Assembly (NCBI GenBank): GCA_905233565.1
Contig: CAJOCL010000005.1
Location: 77,090-141,089 of the forward strand
DNA from: an uncultured Synergistales bacterium
GTDB taxonomy: Bacteria > Synergistota > Synergistia > Synergistales > Aminobacteriaceae
DNA length: 64,000 nt
Reading direction: 5' to 3'
Below are positions 36,146-44,211 of the stretch, piece after piece. Under the pieces are notes generated by a model. It made no database searches, had not been told where the DNA came from, and was given only the letters and a program-made list of their open reading frames with translations. How positions within the stretch are numbered: position 1 is the first letter of the stretch; every line of letters starts with the position of its first letter. Made by a program: the position numbers and the translations under genes.

Positions 36146-37217
36146 GGGGTTATACATTCACGTTCCCTTCTGTGAGGCAAAGTGCGGTTACTGTTCGTTC
36201 TACAGCGTCAGGAAAAATGACGCTGTGATTTTTTCGTGGCTTGAAGCTGTTGAACGTGAGGCAGAACGTTATTACAGTTATTACGAGGGAATTAAAATCC
36301 CCCTTAAAACTTTATACATCGGCGGCGGAACTCCTACGGTTTTAACTTTAGATCAATGGCAGAAACTTGTAACAATAATCAATAAATATTTTGACCTTTC
36401 AGAACTTATTGAGGCTACGAGTGAAGCTAATCCGAACTCATTAACGCCTGAACATATAAAATTTTTCAGGGACAATAATTTTACGCGTATAAGTCTTGGG
36501 ATTCAGAGCCTTAATGATAAGGAGCTTTCAATTCTAGGCCGTCTTCATGATTCACGTGCAGCGTTAAATTCAATGGGACTTGTGAAAAATTCCGGCTTAA
36601 ATCTGAGCTGCGATTTAATTTTTGCAATACCTGGACAAAATTTGAGGACATGGGATAAATCTCTGCGTTCAGTAACGGATTATGCCGATCACATATCATG
36701 CTATCAGCTTACACTTGAGCCGGATACGCCTATGGGCAGAAAATACGGGGATTATGACCTGAATTATGACGGCTATAAATTTTACAGGTATGCTCAATAT
36801 ATTTTGCCTAAAAACGGCTTTATTCAGTATGAAATATCGAACTTTGCCCCTTCAGGCTATGAATGCCAGCATAATTTATCATACTGGAATCATTCTGACG
36901 TTATAGCTTTAGGGCCTTCAGCTGTGAGTTATGTTGACGGGATAAGATATTTTAATCCAAGAACTTTAAGCGGTTATATTTCGGGTGCTGGTGCAGAACG
37001 GGAGGAATTAACGCCCCGCGAAAGAATGACGGAACTTGCAATATTATCGCTGAGAACGAAATTTGGAATATTGCGCGCTGATTTGCTGCCTGAAATTGAG
37101 AATGCAATAATGCAGATGCCGCCTGACTTATTTATAATAACGCCTGAAAGAATATCGCTCAGCAAGCGCGGAATGAGATTAGGCAATTCAATATGGAGCG
37201 AATTAATTGGGCTGTGA
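36126..37217 (+). CDS. hemW: Radical SAM heme chaperone HemW-like protein
   Basis: A 363-residue radical SAM protein related to coproporphyrinogen III oxidase. The opening [20 protein letters not shown] holds the cluster cysteines in a CxxxCxxC array (Cys16, 20, 23). GGGTPTVL and [11 protein letters not shown] follow, and the C-terminal HemN-like domain has [18 protein letters not shown]. HemW delivers heme to respiratory proteins and lacks oxidase activity; the short N terminus without the extra HemN motif supports HemW. The gene is directly coupled to lepA, a common lepA-hemW pair. The start is TTG 36126 or GTG 36135; the ribosome site (CAGG) is weak either way. Confidence 0.9.
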   Translation: MTQVKSKGLYIHVPFCEAKCGYCSFYSVRKNDAVIFSWLEAVEREAERYYSYYEGIKIPLKTLYIGGGTPTVLTLDQWQKLVTIINKYFDLSELIEATSEANPNSLTPEHIKFFRDNNFTRISLGIQSLNDKELSILGRLHDSRAALNSMGLVKNSGLNLSCDLIFAIPGQNLRTWDKSLRSVTDYADHISCYQLTLEPDTPMGRKYGDYDLNYDGYKFYRYAQYILPKNGFIQYEISNFAPSGYECQHNLSYWNHSDVIALGPSAVSYVDGIRYFNPRTLSGYISGAGAEREELTPRERMTELAILSLRTKFGILRADLLPEIENAIMQMPPDLFIITPERISLSKRGMRLGNSIWSELIGL

Positions 37218-37284
37218 GTTTTTGATAAAATGATAATGAGATTATATCTAGCTGACGTAATATGTAGAGGGTGTAGATTTATTC

Positions 37285-38547
37285 ATGAATAATCAAAAAT
37301 TCAATCGTAGCGCATTAATCGGAGCAGCATTTTTGATGGCAACCTCAGCCAGCGGCCCCGGCTTCCTGATACAGACTGCCGTTTTTACAAATAGATTGGG
37401 CTCTAGCTTCGGTTTTGTCATATTTGTATCATTGCTAATGTCTGCCATTGCGCAGTTAAACATCTGGCGCGTGTTATGTTACAGCGGCAGGCGCGGTCAG
37501 GATATAGCGAACGAACTACTCAATGGGCTGGGATATTTTATGGCCGCGCTGATCGCACTGGGCGGACTTGTTTTCAATATTGGCAACGTTGGCGGCGGTG
37601 CTCTTGGATTCAATACATTGTTCGGCTTCCCTGATAAGATTGGCTGTATCCTATCTGGTCTGCTTGGCATTGTAATCTTCCTTTCAAAACAGACCAAGAG
37701 CATTGTTGATCAGGTAGTAAAATATCTTGGTGCTATGATGATAATCATTATCATGATAGTAATGTTCATCACTAAACCGCCTATAAGCGATGCTGTAAAA
37801 AATACTTTCATACCTACAGCCGATATAAATAATATGTTTCAGGCCATTCTTACACTAATGGGCGGAACTGTGGGAGGCTATATTTGCTTCTCTGGCGCAC
37901 ACCGTCTGATCGATGCCGGTGTAACTGGCAAAAATAAACTCGGCGAGGTAAATCGCAGCTCCGTCATGGGCATTATAATTGCCGGTGTAATACGCGTACT
38001 GCTATTCCTTGCAATCTTGGGAGTCGTAACCCGCTTAACGGGCATTAATCTTTCAAATCCGGCTGAAAACAACGGGATAGTTTCTGATGAACTCAGCAGC
38101 GGCTATACTGGTATATCTAACCCTGCTGCTTACGCATTCTTAGTCGGCGCGGGCAATATTGCTTATCGCTTTGCTGGTCTTGTACTCCTCTGTGCATCTC
38201 TTCCCCCAATTCTTGGAGCGGCGTATACTTCTGTATCCTTCCTGAAAACTTTGTCCCCGTCAATCGAGAAAAACGAAAACTTATGGATTATAGGCTTTAT
38301 CGCAGTATCCACGCTGATGATGATTGTACTAGGAGGCGCAGCAAAATTACTCGTTCTGGCAGGCGCATTGAACGGTCTAATACTGCCCATCTCGCTTGGT
38401 GTCTGTCTGGCAGCCTCTAAGAATAAAAAAATTATGGGAGAAGACTATGAGCATCCGACATGGCTATTTGTTTTGGGCATAATAGTAACTATTATAGCTG
38501 CCTATGTCGGTATTACATCTCTTAGCAGCCTTACAAACCTTTTCTAA
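37285..38547 (+). CDS. NRAMP-like transporter (YcsG-like)
   Basis: A 420-residue membrane protein with about eleven helices and an NRAMP/APC-fold opening: FLMATSASGPGFLIQTAVF, matching the DPGN-type helix-1 break but with SGPG in place of the metal-binding DPGN. That substitution argues against classical Mn/Fe transport. It resembles B. subtilis YcsG, which lies beside ycsI and the 5-oxoprolinase genes. Here a YcsI homolog is encoded head-on at the 3' end (4-bp stop overlap), strengthening that link. Transport of an amino acid or oxoproline-type solute is an inference. Codon use (more CGC, CTG and GGC) differs from neighbours. ATG at 37285 behind a weak GAGGGTG site. Confidence 0.85.
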   Translation: MNNQKFNRSALIGAAFLMATSASGPGFLIQTAVFTNRLGSSFGFVIFVSLLMSAIAQLNIWRVLCYSGRRGQDIANELLNGLGYFMAALIALGGLVFNIGNVGGGALGFNTLFGFPDKIGCILSGLLGIVIFLSKQTKSIVDQVVKYLGAMMIIIIMIVMFITKPPISDAVKNTFIPTADINNMFQAILTLMGGTVGGYICFSGAHRLIDAGVTGKNKLGEVNRSSVMGIIIAGVIRVLLFLAILGVVTRLTGINLSNPAENNGIVSDELSSGYTGISNPAAYAFLVGAGNIAYRFAGLVLLCASLPPILGAAYTSVSFLKTLSPSIEKNENLWIIGFIAVSTLMMIVLGGAAKLLVLAGALNGLILPISLGVCLAASKNKKIMGEDYEHPTWLFVLGIIVTIIAAYVGITSLSSLTNLF

Positions 38548-39347
38548 TATTTTAGAGCAATATTTTTCACATCAGTTATGAACATATGGCCGGGCGCGTG
38601 AGTGATAACAAAATCCGGCTTTGTGTTCATGATAACGTTTTGAGGCGTTACGCCGCAAGGCCAGAAAACCGGGATTTCTCCAGATCTGATTGTAACGCTA
38701 TCTCCGTAATCAGGTTTTGTAATATCCTGAATGCCGATCTGTTCAGGGTCGCCGATATGTATAGGCGCACCGTGTACGCGTGGCATTGCATTGGTAACCT
38801 GAACAGCCTGAACAACCTGATTATAGGGAATTGGGCGCATACTGACAACCATGTTTCCATGAAAGATTCCGGCAGGATTACAGGGAATGTTAGTATTATA
38901 CATAGGGACGTTTTTGTTTTCCTCAATTTGACGAATCGGAATCCCAACCTCCAGCATTTCAGCCTCGAAAGAGAAGCTGCAGCCGATCAGAAAACTTACA
39001 AGGTCATCACGCCAGAACTGCCCGATCTCTGTGTATTCTCCTGTAAGGACACCTTTTTCATAGACTCTGTATTTCGGCAGATCTGTAGTTACATCTGCGC
39101 CATCGGCCATGACATGGAAATACCGGCTTCCAACGTCCGTAACCTCCAAGACAGGGCAGGCGCGTGGATTCCGTTGAGTAAACAAAAGAAAGTCAAAGGC
39201 CAGATTCTTTGGCAGAATGACCAAATTTGCCTGAGCATATCCGGCACACATACCGGAGGTCTGTGTTGTGATTTTCTTTTCACGAATCAGCTTGCGAACC
39301 TCTTTAGGTTCGACATTAGAGTAAACGTTCATAAAAATTTCGCACAA
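38544..39347 (-). CDS. DUF1445/YcsI family protein, D-glutamate cyclase-like hydro-lyase
   Basis: A 267-residue protein of the YcsI family. Typical marks are TSGMCAGYAQANLVILP, FLLFTQRNPRACPVLEVTD, GCSFSFEAEMLEVGIPIRQ, VVSMRPIPYNQVVQAVQVT, GAPIHIGDPEQIGI, PVFWPCGVTPQNV and FVITHAPGHMFITD. The animal relative DGLUCY converts D-glutamate to 5-oxo-D-proline, and the bacterial gene sits in the 5-oxoprolinase neighbourhood in B. subtilis. A role in D-glutamate or 5-oxoproline turnover is therefore likely, but direct evidence is lacking. Start is uncertain: TTG 39347 keeps more sequence, ATG 39332 starts MNVYSNVEP; neither has a strong ribosome site. The gene is 82 bp downstream of the amidohydrolase gene on the same strand. 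Confidence 0.88.
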   Translation of the reverse strand: MCEIFMNVYSNVEPKEVRKLIREKKITTQTSGMCAGYAQANLVILPKNLAFDFLLFTQRNPRACPVLEVTDVGSRYFHVMADGADVTTDLPKYRVYEKGVLTGEYTEIGQFWRDDLVSFLIGCSFSFEAEMLEVGIPIRQIEENKNVPMYNTNIPCNPAGIFHGNMVVSMRPIPYNQVVQAVQVTNAMPRVHGAPIHIGDPEQIGIQDITKPDYGDSVTIRSGEIPVFWPCGVTPQNVIMNTKPDFVITHAPGHMFITDVKNIALKY

Positions 39348-39429
39348 ATGCTTCTCTGTTAAGTTAAGGAGAAGCGCGCTATTCTACTTCCTTTCGCTAT
39401 AAATATGTTCAATCTTTGGCGGGTTAAGA

Positions 39430-40422
39430 TTAATATCGTTTAATCAGTGACAGAACGTTCTTTCTGCAGAGCCTTTCTACTGTTTCATCAGATAGTCTGT
39501 CCAATAAGAGATAATACTTACCGATTTCCTTCGGATAATCCGCCCAATGTCCAACTTTATCTGAACCGATCATAAAACGATCCGAATATTTCTCAATCAG
39601 CGCGCCCCACATATCCACAAAAATACTTGTGTCAACTTCTTCGTCCCTCATCAGATCGCCTCTAACATAGTTATCGAAGAAAACCCACGAAATATCAACG
39701 TAGAGATTCGGATTCTCATTCAAAAGCCTTCCTGCGATAATCAGCAGTTCTTCCATTTTTATGCGTCTGGATACGCCGACATGCGCCCAGATGATTTTAC
39801 AGTTTCGATTGTATTCGAGTGCTCTTTGAAGTTCCCCTTGATAAATCGGTTCTTTAGCGTACTGCGGAGAGATATTGTGGTGTACAAGCACCGGCAGCCC
39901 GTAGTCAGCGGCTAAGTCGTAGATCATACGAAACGCAGGACTGTCCATGTGTATGCCCTCACCGTATGACAGTGCTGTAAGGTCATCATGACGGCTCATA
40001 AGTTCTCCGATACCGCTCCAGAAATTCGGATACATCTTGAAAAGCCGCTCGATCTGCGTAGCGGAATTTTTGTCTGTGCAGTCGAATCCGCAGCAGAACG
40101 GATGAAATCTCACACGTAACTCATCAGGGAGAGACTTAAGCTCGTTTGCCAGAATGTAATCTGTTGCCGAATAATAATAACATCTGCTGTCGTTGCTCAT
40201 GTAATACAAGGGTCTGTCTTTCATCAGATAATCCCATTTTTTGACCATCGGCATACCAAAAACGACAGCCTCTGAAACTCCGCTTATATCCATAGCCTCC
40301 GCCAGTGCGCGGAATCCGTCAGAATCCTGTGTAAAATCCAAAAAATGAAGATGAGAATCAATGATATTGTATCTTCGACTGACATTCATTCCGCATATTT
40401 CGATTTGCTTGTCGTAGATCAT
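39430..40422 (-). CDS. Amidohydrolase family 2 (TIM-barrel) metalloenzyme
   Basis: A 330-residue cytoplasmic enzyme of the amidohydrolase-2 type. Metal ligands can be placed: DSHLHF (HxH), the Glu of GIGELM, His of VLVHHN, His of WAHVGVS and the Asp of FMIGSDKVGH. Members are decarboxylases or lactone and amide hydrolases. The substrate is not evident. Its neighbours (YcsI-like cyclase and NRAMP-like transporter) suggest a cyclic amide or oxoproline-like compound, an inference only. ATG 40422 behind GAGAGGTAA. The roughly 160 bp upstream separate it from the SRP RNA and hold no clear minus-strand promoter. Confidence 0.85.
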   Translation of the reverse strand: MIYDKQIEICGMNVSRRYNIIDSHLHFLDFTQDSDGFRALAEAMDISGVSEAVVFGMPMVKKWDYLMKDRPLYYMSNDSRCYYYSATDYILANELKSLPDELRVRFHPFCCGFDCTDKNSATQIERLFKMYPNFWSGIGELMSRHDDLTALSYGEGIHMDSPAFRMIYDLAADYGLPVLVHHNISPQYAKEPIYQGELQRALEYNRNCKIIWAHVGVSRRIKMEELLIIAGRLLNENPNLYVDISWVFFDNYVRGDLMRDEEVDTSIFVDMWGALIEKYSDRFMIGSDKVGHWADYPKEIGKYYLLLDRLSDETVERLCRKNVLSLIKRY

Positions 40423-40566
40423 TATTGTTACCTCTCGTAATTATCTAAATAACTTTCAAACCCAGTGAATTAAGAATAATATTCGCTTATATTGTATAAC
40501 TCGCGCTTAAGTTCTGTCAAATTCCGTCAAAGAGAATATGCTTTTTCACACCTTAGCCCTGAAATG

Positions 40567-40575
40567 TGATAGAAT
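40567..40575 (+). promoter_or_regulatory. Extended -10 promoter of SRP RNA
   Basis: TGATAGAAT is an extended -10 element (TG-N-TAGAAT) that would start transcription at 40582-40583, exactly at the first base of the SRP RNA stem. The same 12 bases, TGATAGAATATT, recur at 44088 before another plus-strand leader. Confidence 0.65.
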
Positions 40576-40582
40576 ATTACAC

Positions 40583-40676
40583 GTCCGGCTCAATGCGGCG
40601 GAAACCTGCGAATCGTGTCAGGTTCGGAAGAAAGCAGCACTAAGCAGAATTTTTCGGGTGCCATTGAATACCGGAC
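40583..40676 (+). ncRNA. ffs: Bacterial small signal recognition particle RNA (4.5S type)
   Basis: The conserved apical domain is clear: GTGTCAGGTTCGGAAGAAAGC followed by AGCACTAAGC (split here for length), the binding site of Ffh and the catalytic tetraloop region GGAA. The arms pair all the way out: GTCCGG (40583-40588) with CCGGAC (40671-40676) and TCAATG (40590-40595) with CATTGA (40662-40667). Length is 94 nt, typical of the short SRP RNA without an Alu domain. It targets nascent membrane proteins with Ffh/FtsY. The last 37 nt overlap, in antisense, the 3' end of the glycosyltransferase gene at 40640. Confidence 0.93.
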
Positions 40677-41731
40677 ATTATTTCGTTGAACGTCTTCACT
40701 GTTTCACGCTCTGAAAATTCATTCCCCAATTTAAGCGAAACTTCACGCAGGTCATTTACGAAATCAGCGTTATTATAATTATCGTAAATCCTGAATAAAT
40801 CCGGCAGAAGGTCATCAAAATTATTTTTCCCGCAGCGTTCGGAAAAATAACACTTAACGGCATCTTCAAGATTTTCACTTTTCAGCTGTCCGAAATAACC
40901 TGAACACATGGCGATTACGGGACGCATTGAATAAGCTGCTTCCATTGCTGAAGTTGCGGAGGCAAAGACAACATTTGCAGACTCGATATATTTTTTCGGG
41001 TTATCCTGAGTGCCTATTATATTAACGCATTTACGGCCAAGAGATTTATTGAGCTTGTGTGCAAAAATTTTCAGCTTATATAATCTCCAGCCCCCTCCGC
41101 CGACAATATTAATCTTGAAATCCGGTATATGTTCCTGAATTAATTTTATATTGTCAAGCATGTGAAATATTCCCGGTGTTTTGTATCTGCTTAATCTTCC
41201 GAAGCATAAAATATTGAAATTTTTTCGTTCGGGAAGTTCTGACGGTTCAAAAAATATATCAAGCGGACGTGTCATTTTTATAACCGGGATATCTGTATTA
41301 AGTTCGTGTAACTGTTTTAATGTGTCAGGTTCAAACGCCGTGAAAACGCTGCTGTATTTAACCAGTGATTCTATATCGCGTCCGGGCCTGTCAGTTTTTT
41401 CAACAGGATCAAGAAAGTAAGTTATAACCGGCGCACCCGTAATTTTCTTTATTCTCGCTGCCAGCGGAAATGAGCGTCTCGGATCCGTCATTATAACGTC
41501 CGGCCTGAAAAGTTTAGCTCTAATGTCAAAATATATATTGCTTACGCTTGGTGAAGGGCATGTTATGACTTTGAAGCCTTCATCCCTGTAACGTTTCTGA
41601 AATCCTTTTCCTGCCCATCTTCCCACTACGGCGATATTATGTCCTGCACGTTTCAGGGCTGCTCCCGTGTTCAGAATGCAGCTTGTTACGCCGTCAATCG
41701 TCAGCGCGTCCGAACAAAATAATATATTCAT
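40640..41731 (-). CDS. GT-B fold glycosyltransferase (family 4-like)
   Basis: A 363-residue glycosyltransferase with two Rossmann-like halves. The N-terminal half has ILFCSDALTIDGVTSCILNT, a [16 protein letters not shown] GT4-type opening with GV/GG loop. The C-terminal half has FNILCFGRLSRYKTPG and INIVGGGG, then AMEAAYSMRPVIAM near the donor site, where GT4 members carry E-x7-E. Acceptor and sugar are unknown. Four bp separate it from the GT10-like gene upstream. Its final codons (GIQWHPKNSA) are read from the antisense strand of the SRP RNA gene, so the C terminus is probably not conserved. ATG behind GGGAGTGAAAGA. Confidence 0.9.
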   Translation of the reverse strand: MNILFCSDALTIDGVTSCILNTGAALKRAGHNIAVVGRWAGKGFQKRYRDEGFKVITCPSPSVSNIYFDIRAKLFRPDVIMTDPRRSFPLAARIKKITGAPVITYFLDPVEKTDRPGRDIESLVKYSSVFTAFEPDTLKQLHELNTDIPVIKMTRPLDIFFEPSELPERKNFNILCFGRLSRYKTPGIFHMLDNIKLIQEHIPDFKINIVGGGGWRLYKLKIFAHKLNKSLGRKCVNIIGTQDNPKKYIESANVVFASATSAMEAAYSMRPVIAMCSGYFGQLKSENLEDAVKCYFSERCGKNNFDDLLPDLFRIYDNYNNADFVNDLREVSLKLGNEFSERETVKTFNEIMSGIQWHPKNSA

Positions 41732-41735
41732 TCTT

Positions 41736-42773
41736 TCACTCCCAAAATCTACCGTTTAATCTGTGATACGTCTCAAAAATTTTATCTGACTTATGCTTAA
41801 ATATTCCATTCAGAATTTTATAAACGAAATTTTTTCTGCTGCTCAACATCCTTTTGAAAAGTTCAGGCGTTTTCAGTTTAGGCACATCGTTATTATATTT
41901 TTCGATAATTTCACATGCAGCCTCGTACATGTTTGATTTTTTCAGAGCCCACTGCCTGCATTTTTTTACGGCTTCAATTCTCGATGAATATATATCGCCG
42001 TCAATGATTTCATGAATTTTTTTGATTGAGCCCGTTACGTCATTAATATCAATGATTTCAATTCCTTTTTTGTCTGGGACATTTTCGATAATTTCAGAGT
42101 CTCCGCAATATATGGGCAATGCCCAGCAGACCCAAGAGTCCATTAACTTTTCAGTCCAATAATTTTCATGTATTGAATTTTCCATAACAACATGATATTT
42201 ATACGGTGCTATTGCGTTTAATTTGTCATCTATAGGGTTAAATCCCCTTCCGTAACAGTCAATTATTCCTGAAAATTCTTTCTGAAGTTCTCTCATGAAT
42301 GCCACACGTTTTTTGTGATATTTTGTCTTGTGCTTCAATGATGATATTACGGATATTAAGCGGGATTTTTCGGGAACGTTATAATTCATTGCTTTTCCGT
42401 AACTTGACAAATCGCCGTTAAGACCTGCAAACCAGCCTAACTTAGGATTTGAGATTATCATATTTCCCGAATAACCCGGTATTTCAGATATGTTTACGAC
42501 ATGGCCGAACTGTTCAAGATAATACATGAAGTTTTTGTGTTCGAGAATTTCAGGAGGCTCTGTAATAAATAATATTCTCCGTTCTTTCGGTATATCAGTG
42601 TAAAAACAGGCGTATGGATTTTCATTGACTATGAGCCAGTCAGAACCGTACCAGCTTCCGCGCTCTGACGTGAAGAAATATTTTCCCTTCATGTAACCGT
42701 CACCGTTATCGCTGAACTGTGATAACGCTTTGAAATCGTCAGAGTAAGGTGCAGCAAAGATTTTTACCGTCAT
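41736..42773 (-). CDS. Glycosyltransferase family 10-like (fucosyltransferase-type) protein
   Basis: A 345-residue protein. The C-terminal half has the GT10 (alpha-1,3/1,4-fucosyltransferase) signature: YKYHVVMENSIHENYWTEKL, then SWVCWALPIYCGD. In known enzymes the Glu-Asn and TEKL residues contact GDP-fucose. The N-terminal half (ILFITEPPEI, WFAGLN) matches the acceptor domain in layout only. Thus the enzyme probably transfers fucose or a related 6-deoxysugar from a GDP donor to a surface glycan. No GDP-fucose synthesis genes are in the window. It overlaps the upstream GT2 stop (TAATG), so translation is coupled. Confidence 0.88.
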   Translation of the reverse strand: MTVKIFAAPYSDDFKALSQFSDNGDGYMKGKYFFTSERGSWYGSDWLIVNENPYACFYTDIPKERRILFITEPPEILEHKNFMYYLEQFGHVVNISEIPGYSGNMIISNPKLGWFAGLNGDLSSYGKAMNYNVPEKSRLISVISSLKHKTKYHKKRVAFMRELQKEFSGIIDCYGRGFNPIDDKLNAIAPYKYHVVMENSIHENYWTEKLMDSWVCWALPIYCGDSEIIENVPDKKGIEIIDINDVTGSIKKIHEIIDGDIYSSRIEAVKKCRQWALKKSNMYEAACEIIEKYNNDVPKLKTPELFKRMLSSRKNFVYKILNGIFKHKSDKIFETYHRLNGRFWE

Positions 42774-43789
42774 TAAAATTTGCTCCTCATTTTGTAATAT
42801 ATGCTTGGAATGAACATAATCATTAAAGCCTTAAAGAATGCTTCAGGTTTTTGCCTGAAAGTGTAAAAGCTCAAAGCCCTTCTTAAAATTTTAATGTCAT
42901 TGATATTTTTGAAGTTTGAATTATATTCATTTTTATCATTTTTCATTGCCGACAGCGTGAACTTTCTGATTATGTTCTGAGGCATCAGTATATTTTCAGT
43001 GAATTTCTTTATGCGTTCTGAATTTGAATGTTCGAGCAAAAATTCAGCCGTTCTTTCTGACGCTCCTGTATTGACTTCATAACGCCTGATTTTCTTTTCA
43101 TTTGTGTTTACGCCGCTGAGTGATCCCATTTCAGAATGGTGCATGTAAATATATAAACATTTATCGGAGAACGCTATTTTATCGGCACAGCAGAATACTT
43201 TTATCTGAAATTCAACATCACCGGCCCAGCATGTCCCGTCAAAATATCTCAATCCGTTATCTTCTATGAATTTCCTGCTCATCATAACGGCGCACATGTG
43301 AGGGGCTGCAATGTCTCTGAGCCTGAGATATAAAATCTCTTCACCTGTTCTTATATAAGGGGGCTTAATATTGATCGGCTTCTGAATATCTTTTTTCCCG
43401 TCCGTGAACCTGTCAACCCTTCCGCAGAATGATACATTGCAGTTATACTTGATAATCAGAGAATAAAGGCATGATATGAAATTTTTTTCGGCCATGTCGT
43501 CAGCGTCCATTAAAAGAACGTAATCACCGCCTGAATTTTCAAGCCCCGTATTTCTTGAGGCACATTCCCCCCTGTTATGCTCATGAGTGATTATTTTGAA
43601 CGGCCTTGATGATGATGATAATATTTCACGGGCGATTTTCCCCGTGTTGTCAGTCGAGGCATCGTCAACAACAATAATTTCTATGTTTTCATAGTCCTGT
43701 GAAATAATGCTTTCAAGTGAAAATTTTATCCTTGAGGCTGCATTATATGCCGGAACAATTACGCTTATAAGATGAGGCAAATTTTTCAC
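42773..43789 (-). CDS. Family 2 glycosyltransferase
   Basis: A 338-residue GT-A enzyme. LISVIVPAYNAASRIKFSLE is the GT2 opening, followed by IIVVDDASTDNTG, GECASRNTGLE and the metal-binding LMDADDMA. A CWAGDVEFQIKVFC segment in the middle resembles the ED motif region. It lacks long membrane helices, so it is a peripheral cytoplasmic-face enzyme that adds a sugar to a lipid-linked glycan. First gene of a three-gene operon (GT2, GT10-like, GT4-like). GTG start at 43789 with a poor ribosome site; a TATAAT at 43807-43812 on this strand would give a leader of only about 12 nt. Confidence 0.92.
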   Translation of the reverse strand: MKNLPHLISVIVPAYNAASRIKFSLESIISQDYENIEIIVVDDASTDNTGKIAREILSSSSRPFKIITHEHNRGECASRNTGLENSGGDYVLLMDADDMAEKNFISCLYSLIIKYNCNVSFCGRVDRFTDGKKDIQKPINIKPPYIRTGEEILYLRLRDIAAPHMCAVMMSRKFIEDNGLRYFDGTCWAGDVEFQIKVFCCADKIAFSDKCLYIYMHHSEMGSLSGVNTNEKKIRRYEVNTGASERTAEFLLEHSNSERIKKFTENILMPQNIIRKFTLSAMKNDKNEYNSNFKNINDIKILRRALSFYTFRQKPEAFFKALMIMFIPSIYYKMRSKF

Positions 43790-43816
43790 TCCATTCTAAA
43801 AAATCTATTATACGGC

Positions 43817-43861
43817 AAAAAAAAATGAGGTCTAAATCCCGAATGCACGGGGGTTCGACCT
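43817..43861 (-). terminator. Intrinsic terminator of the candidate minus-strand RNA
   Basis: On the minus strand AGGTC (43857-43861) pairs with GACCT (43828-43832), with an inner CCCCG/CGGGA-type stem, and is followed by CATTTTTTTTT with nine T residues. It lies 28 bp before the GT2 start. Confidence 0.85.
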
Positions 43862-43995
43862 ATTTTGAGGGGGGTAAAACTATTAAACGATCGAACAAGA
43901 ACGAGGGGTCATCAATGTCATTATTCTCTATGAAAGTCTTTCTTGCAGGTGTAAGGCTTTCCTGACTTAATTTATTTCGTCATTTGTTCGTTACA
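43817..43995 (-). ncRNA. Candidate structured RNA (6S-like architecture or leader) upstream of glycosyltransferase operon
   Basis: The 420-bp gap between the GT2 gene and the antiporter holds, on the minus strand, a consensus promoter and a terminator about 178 nt apart with no reading frame. In transcript order: CGAACAA pairs with UUGUUCG (7 bp), then unpaired strands of about 12 nt each side, then AUUAAGUCA with UGACAUUGAU (one bulge, one G-U), then GAAAG with CUUUC below a large loop. A separate terminal hairpin AGGUC/GACCU, with inner CCCG/CGGG, precedes nine U residues. One long hairpin with a large internal bubble, this size and a strong promoter recall 6S RNA. Identity is not established; an operon attenuator is the alternative. 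Confidence 0.5.
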
Positions 43996-44001
43996 TCAAA
44001 C

Positions 44002-44029
44002 ATTATAACCTGAAATTCTTATATGTCAA
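44002..44029 (-). promoter_or_regulatory. Consensus sigma-70-type promoter, minus strand
   Basis: TTGACA (minus strand, 44029-44024) and TATAAT (44007-44002), both perfect hexamers, 16 bp apart. The start site would be near 43995. It is the strongest promoter match in the window and faces a stretch with no reading frame. Confidence 0.85.
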
Positions 44030-44087
44030 TACTTAATTAAATTGCTCAAGAATAAGATATTTACGCAGGTGCATACAGACAAAAAAA

Positions 44088-44148
44088 TGATAGAATATTC
44101 GCTAATTAAACCCCTTTGTGCATGAGTGCTTAGGGGTTGTAGTTTTTT
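44088..44148 (+). promoter_or_regulatory. Promoter plus terminator-like leader hairpin before the antiporter gene
   Basis: Extended -10 TGATAGAAT (44088-44096) is followed by a hairpin AACCCCT (44109-44115) / AGGGGTT (44132-44138) with a possible inner GCA/TGC pairing, then GTAGTTTTTT. A transcript would stop after about 45 nt unless read-through occurs. No second promoter is evident before the gene at 44212, so this looks like attenuation. A segment at 44168-44178 (TGCAAACAAA) could partly pair with TTTGTGCA of the hairpin as an antiterminator. Confidence 0.5.
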
Positions 44149-44211
44149 GCTTGGCTCTTTCGCGGCATGTGCAAACAAAACGGCAAAAGAAAAAAGAAAG
44201 GAGAGAATAAA

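Noticed and set aside
38586-39362. A 258-codon plus-strand reading frame opposite the YcsI-like gene.
   Set aside because: The minus-strand frame has strong family motifs; the plus-strand frame shows no recognisable domain and is a shadow.
43929-43968. A B12-box-like sequence (AGTCAGGA ... ACCTGC) on the minus strand, suggesting a cobalamin riboswitch.
   Set aside because: The other conserved cobalamin aptamer parts are absent, only about 30 nt of transcript lie upstream of it, and the downstream genes are glycosyltransferases. The two halves are also spaced too far apart.
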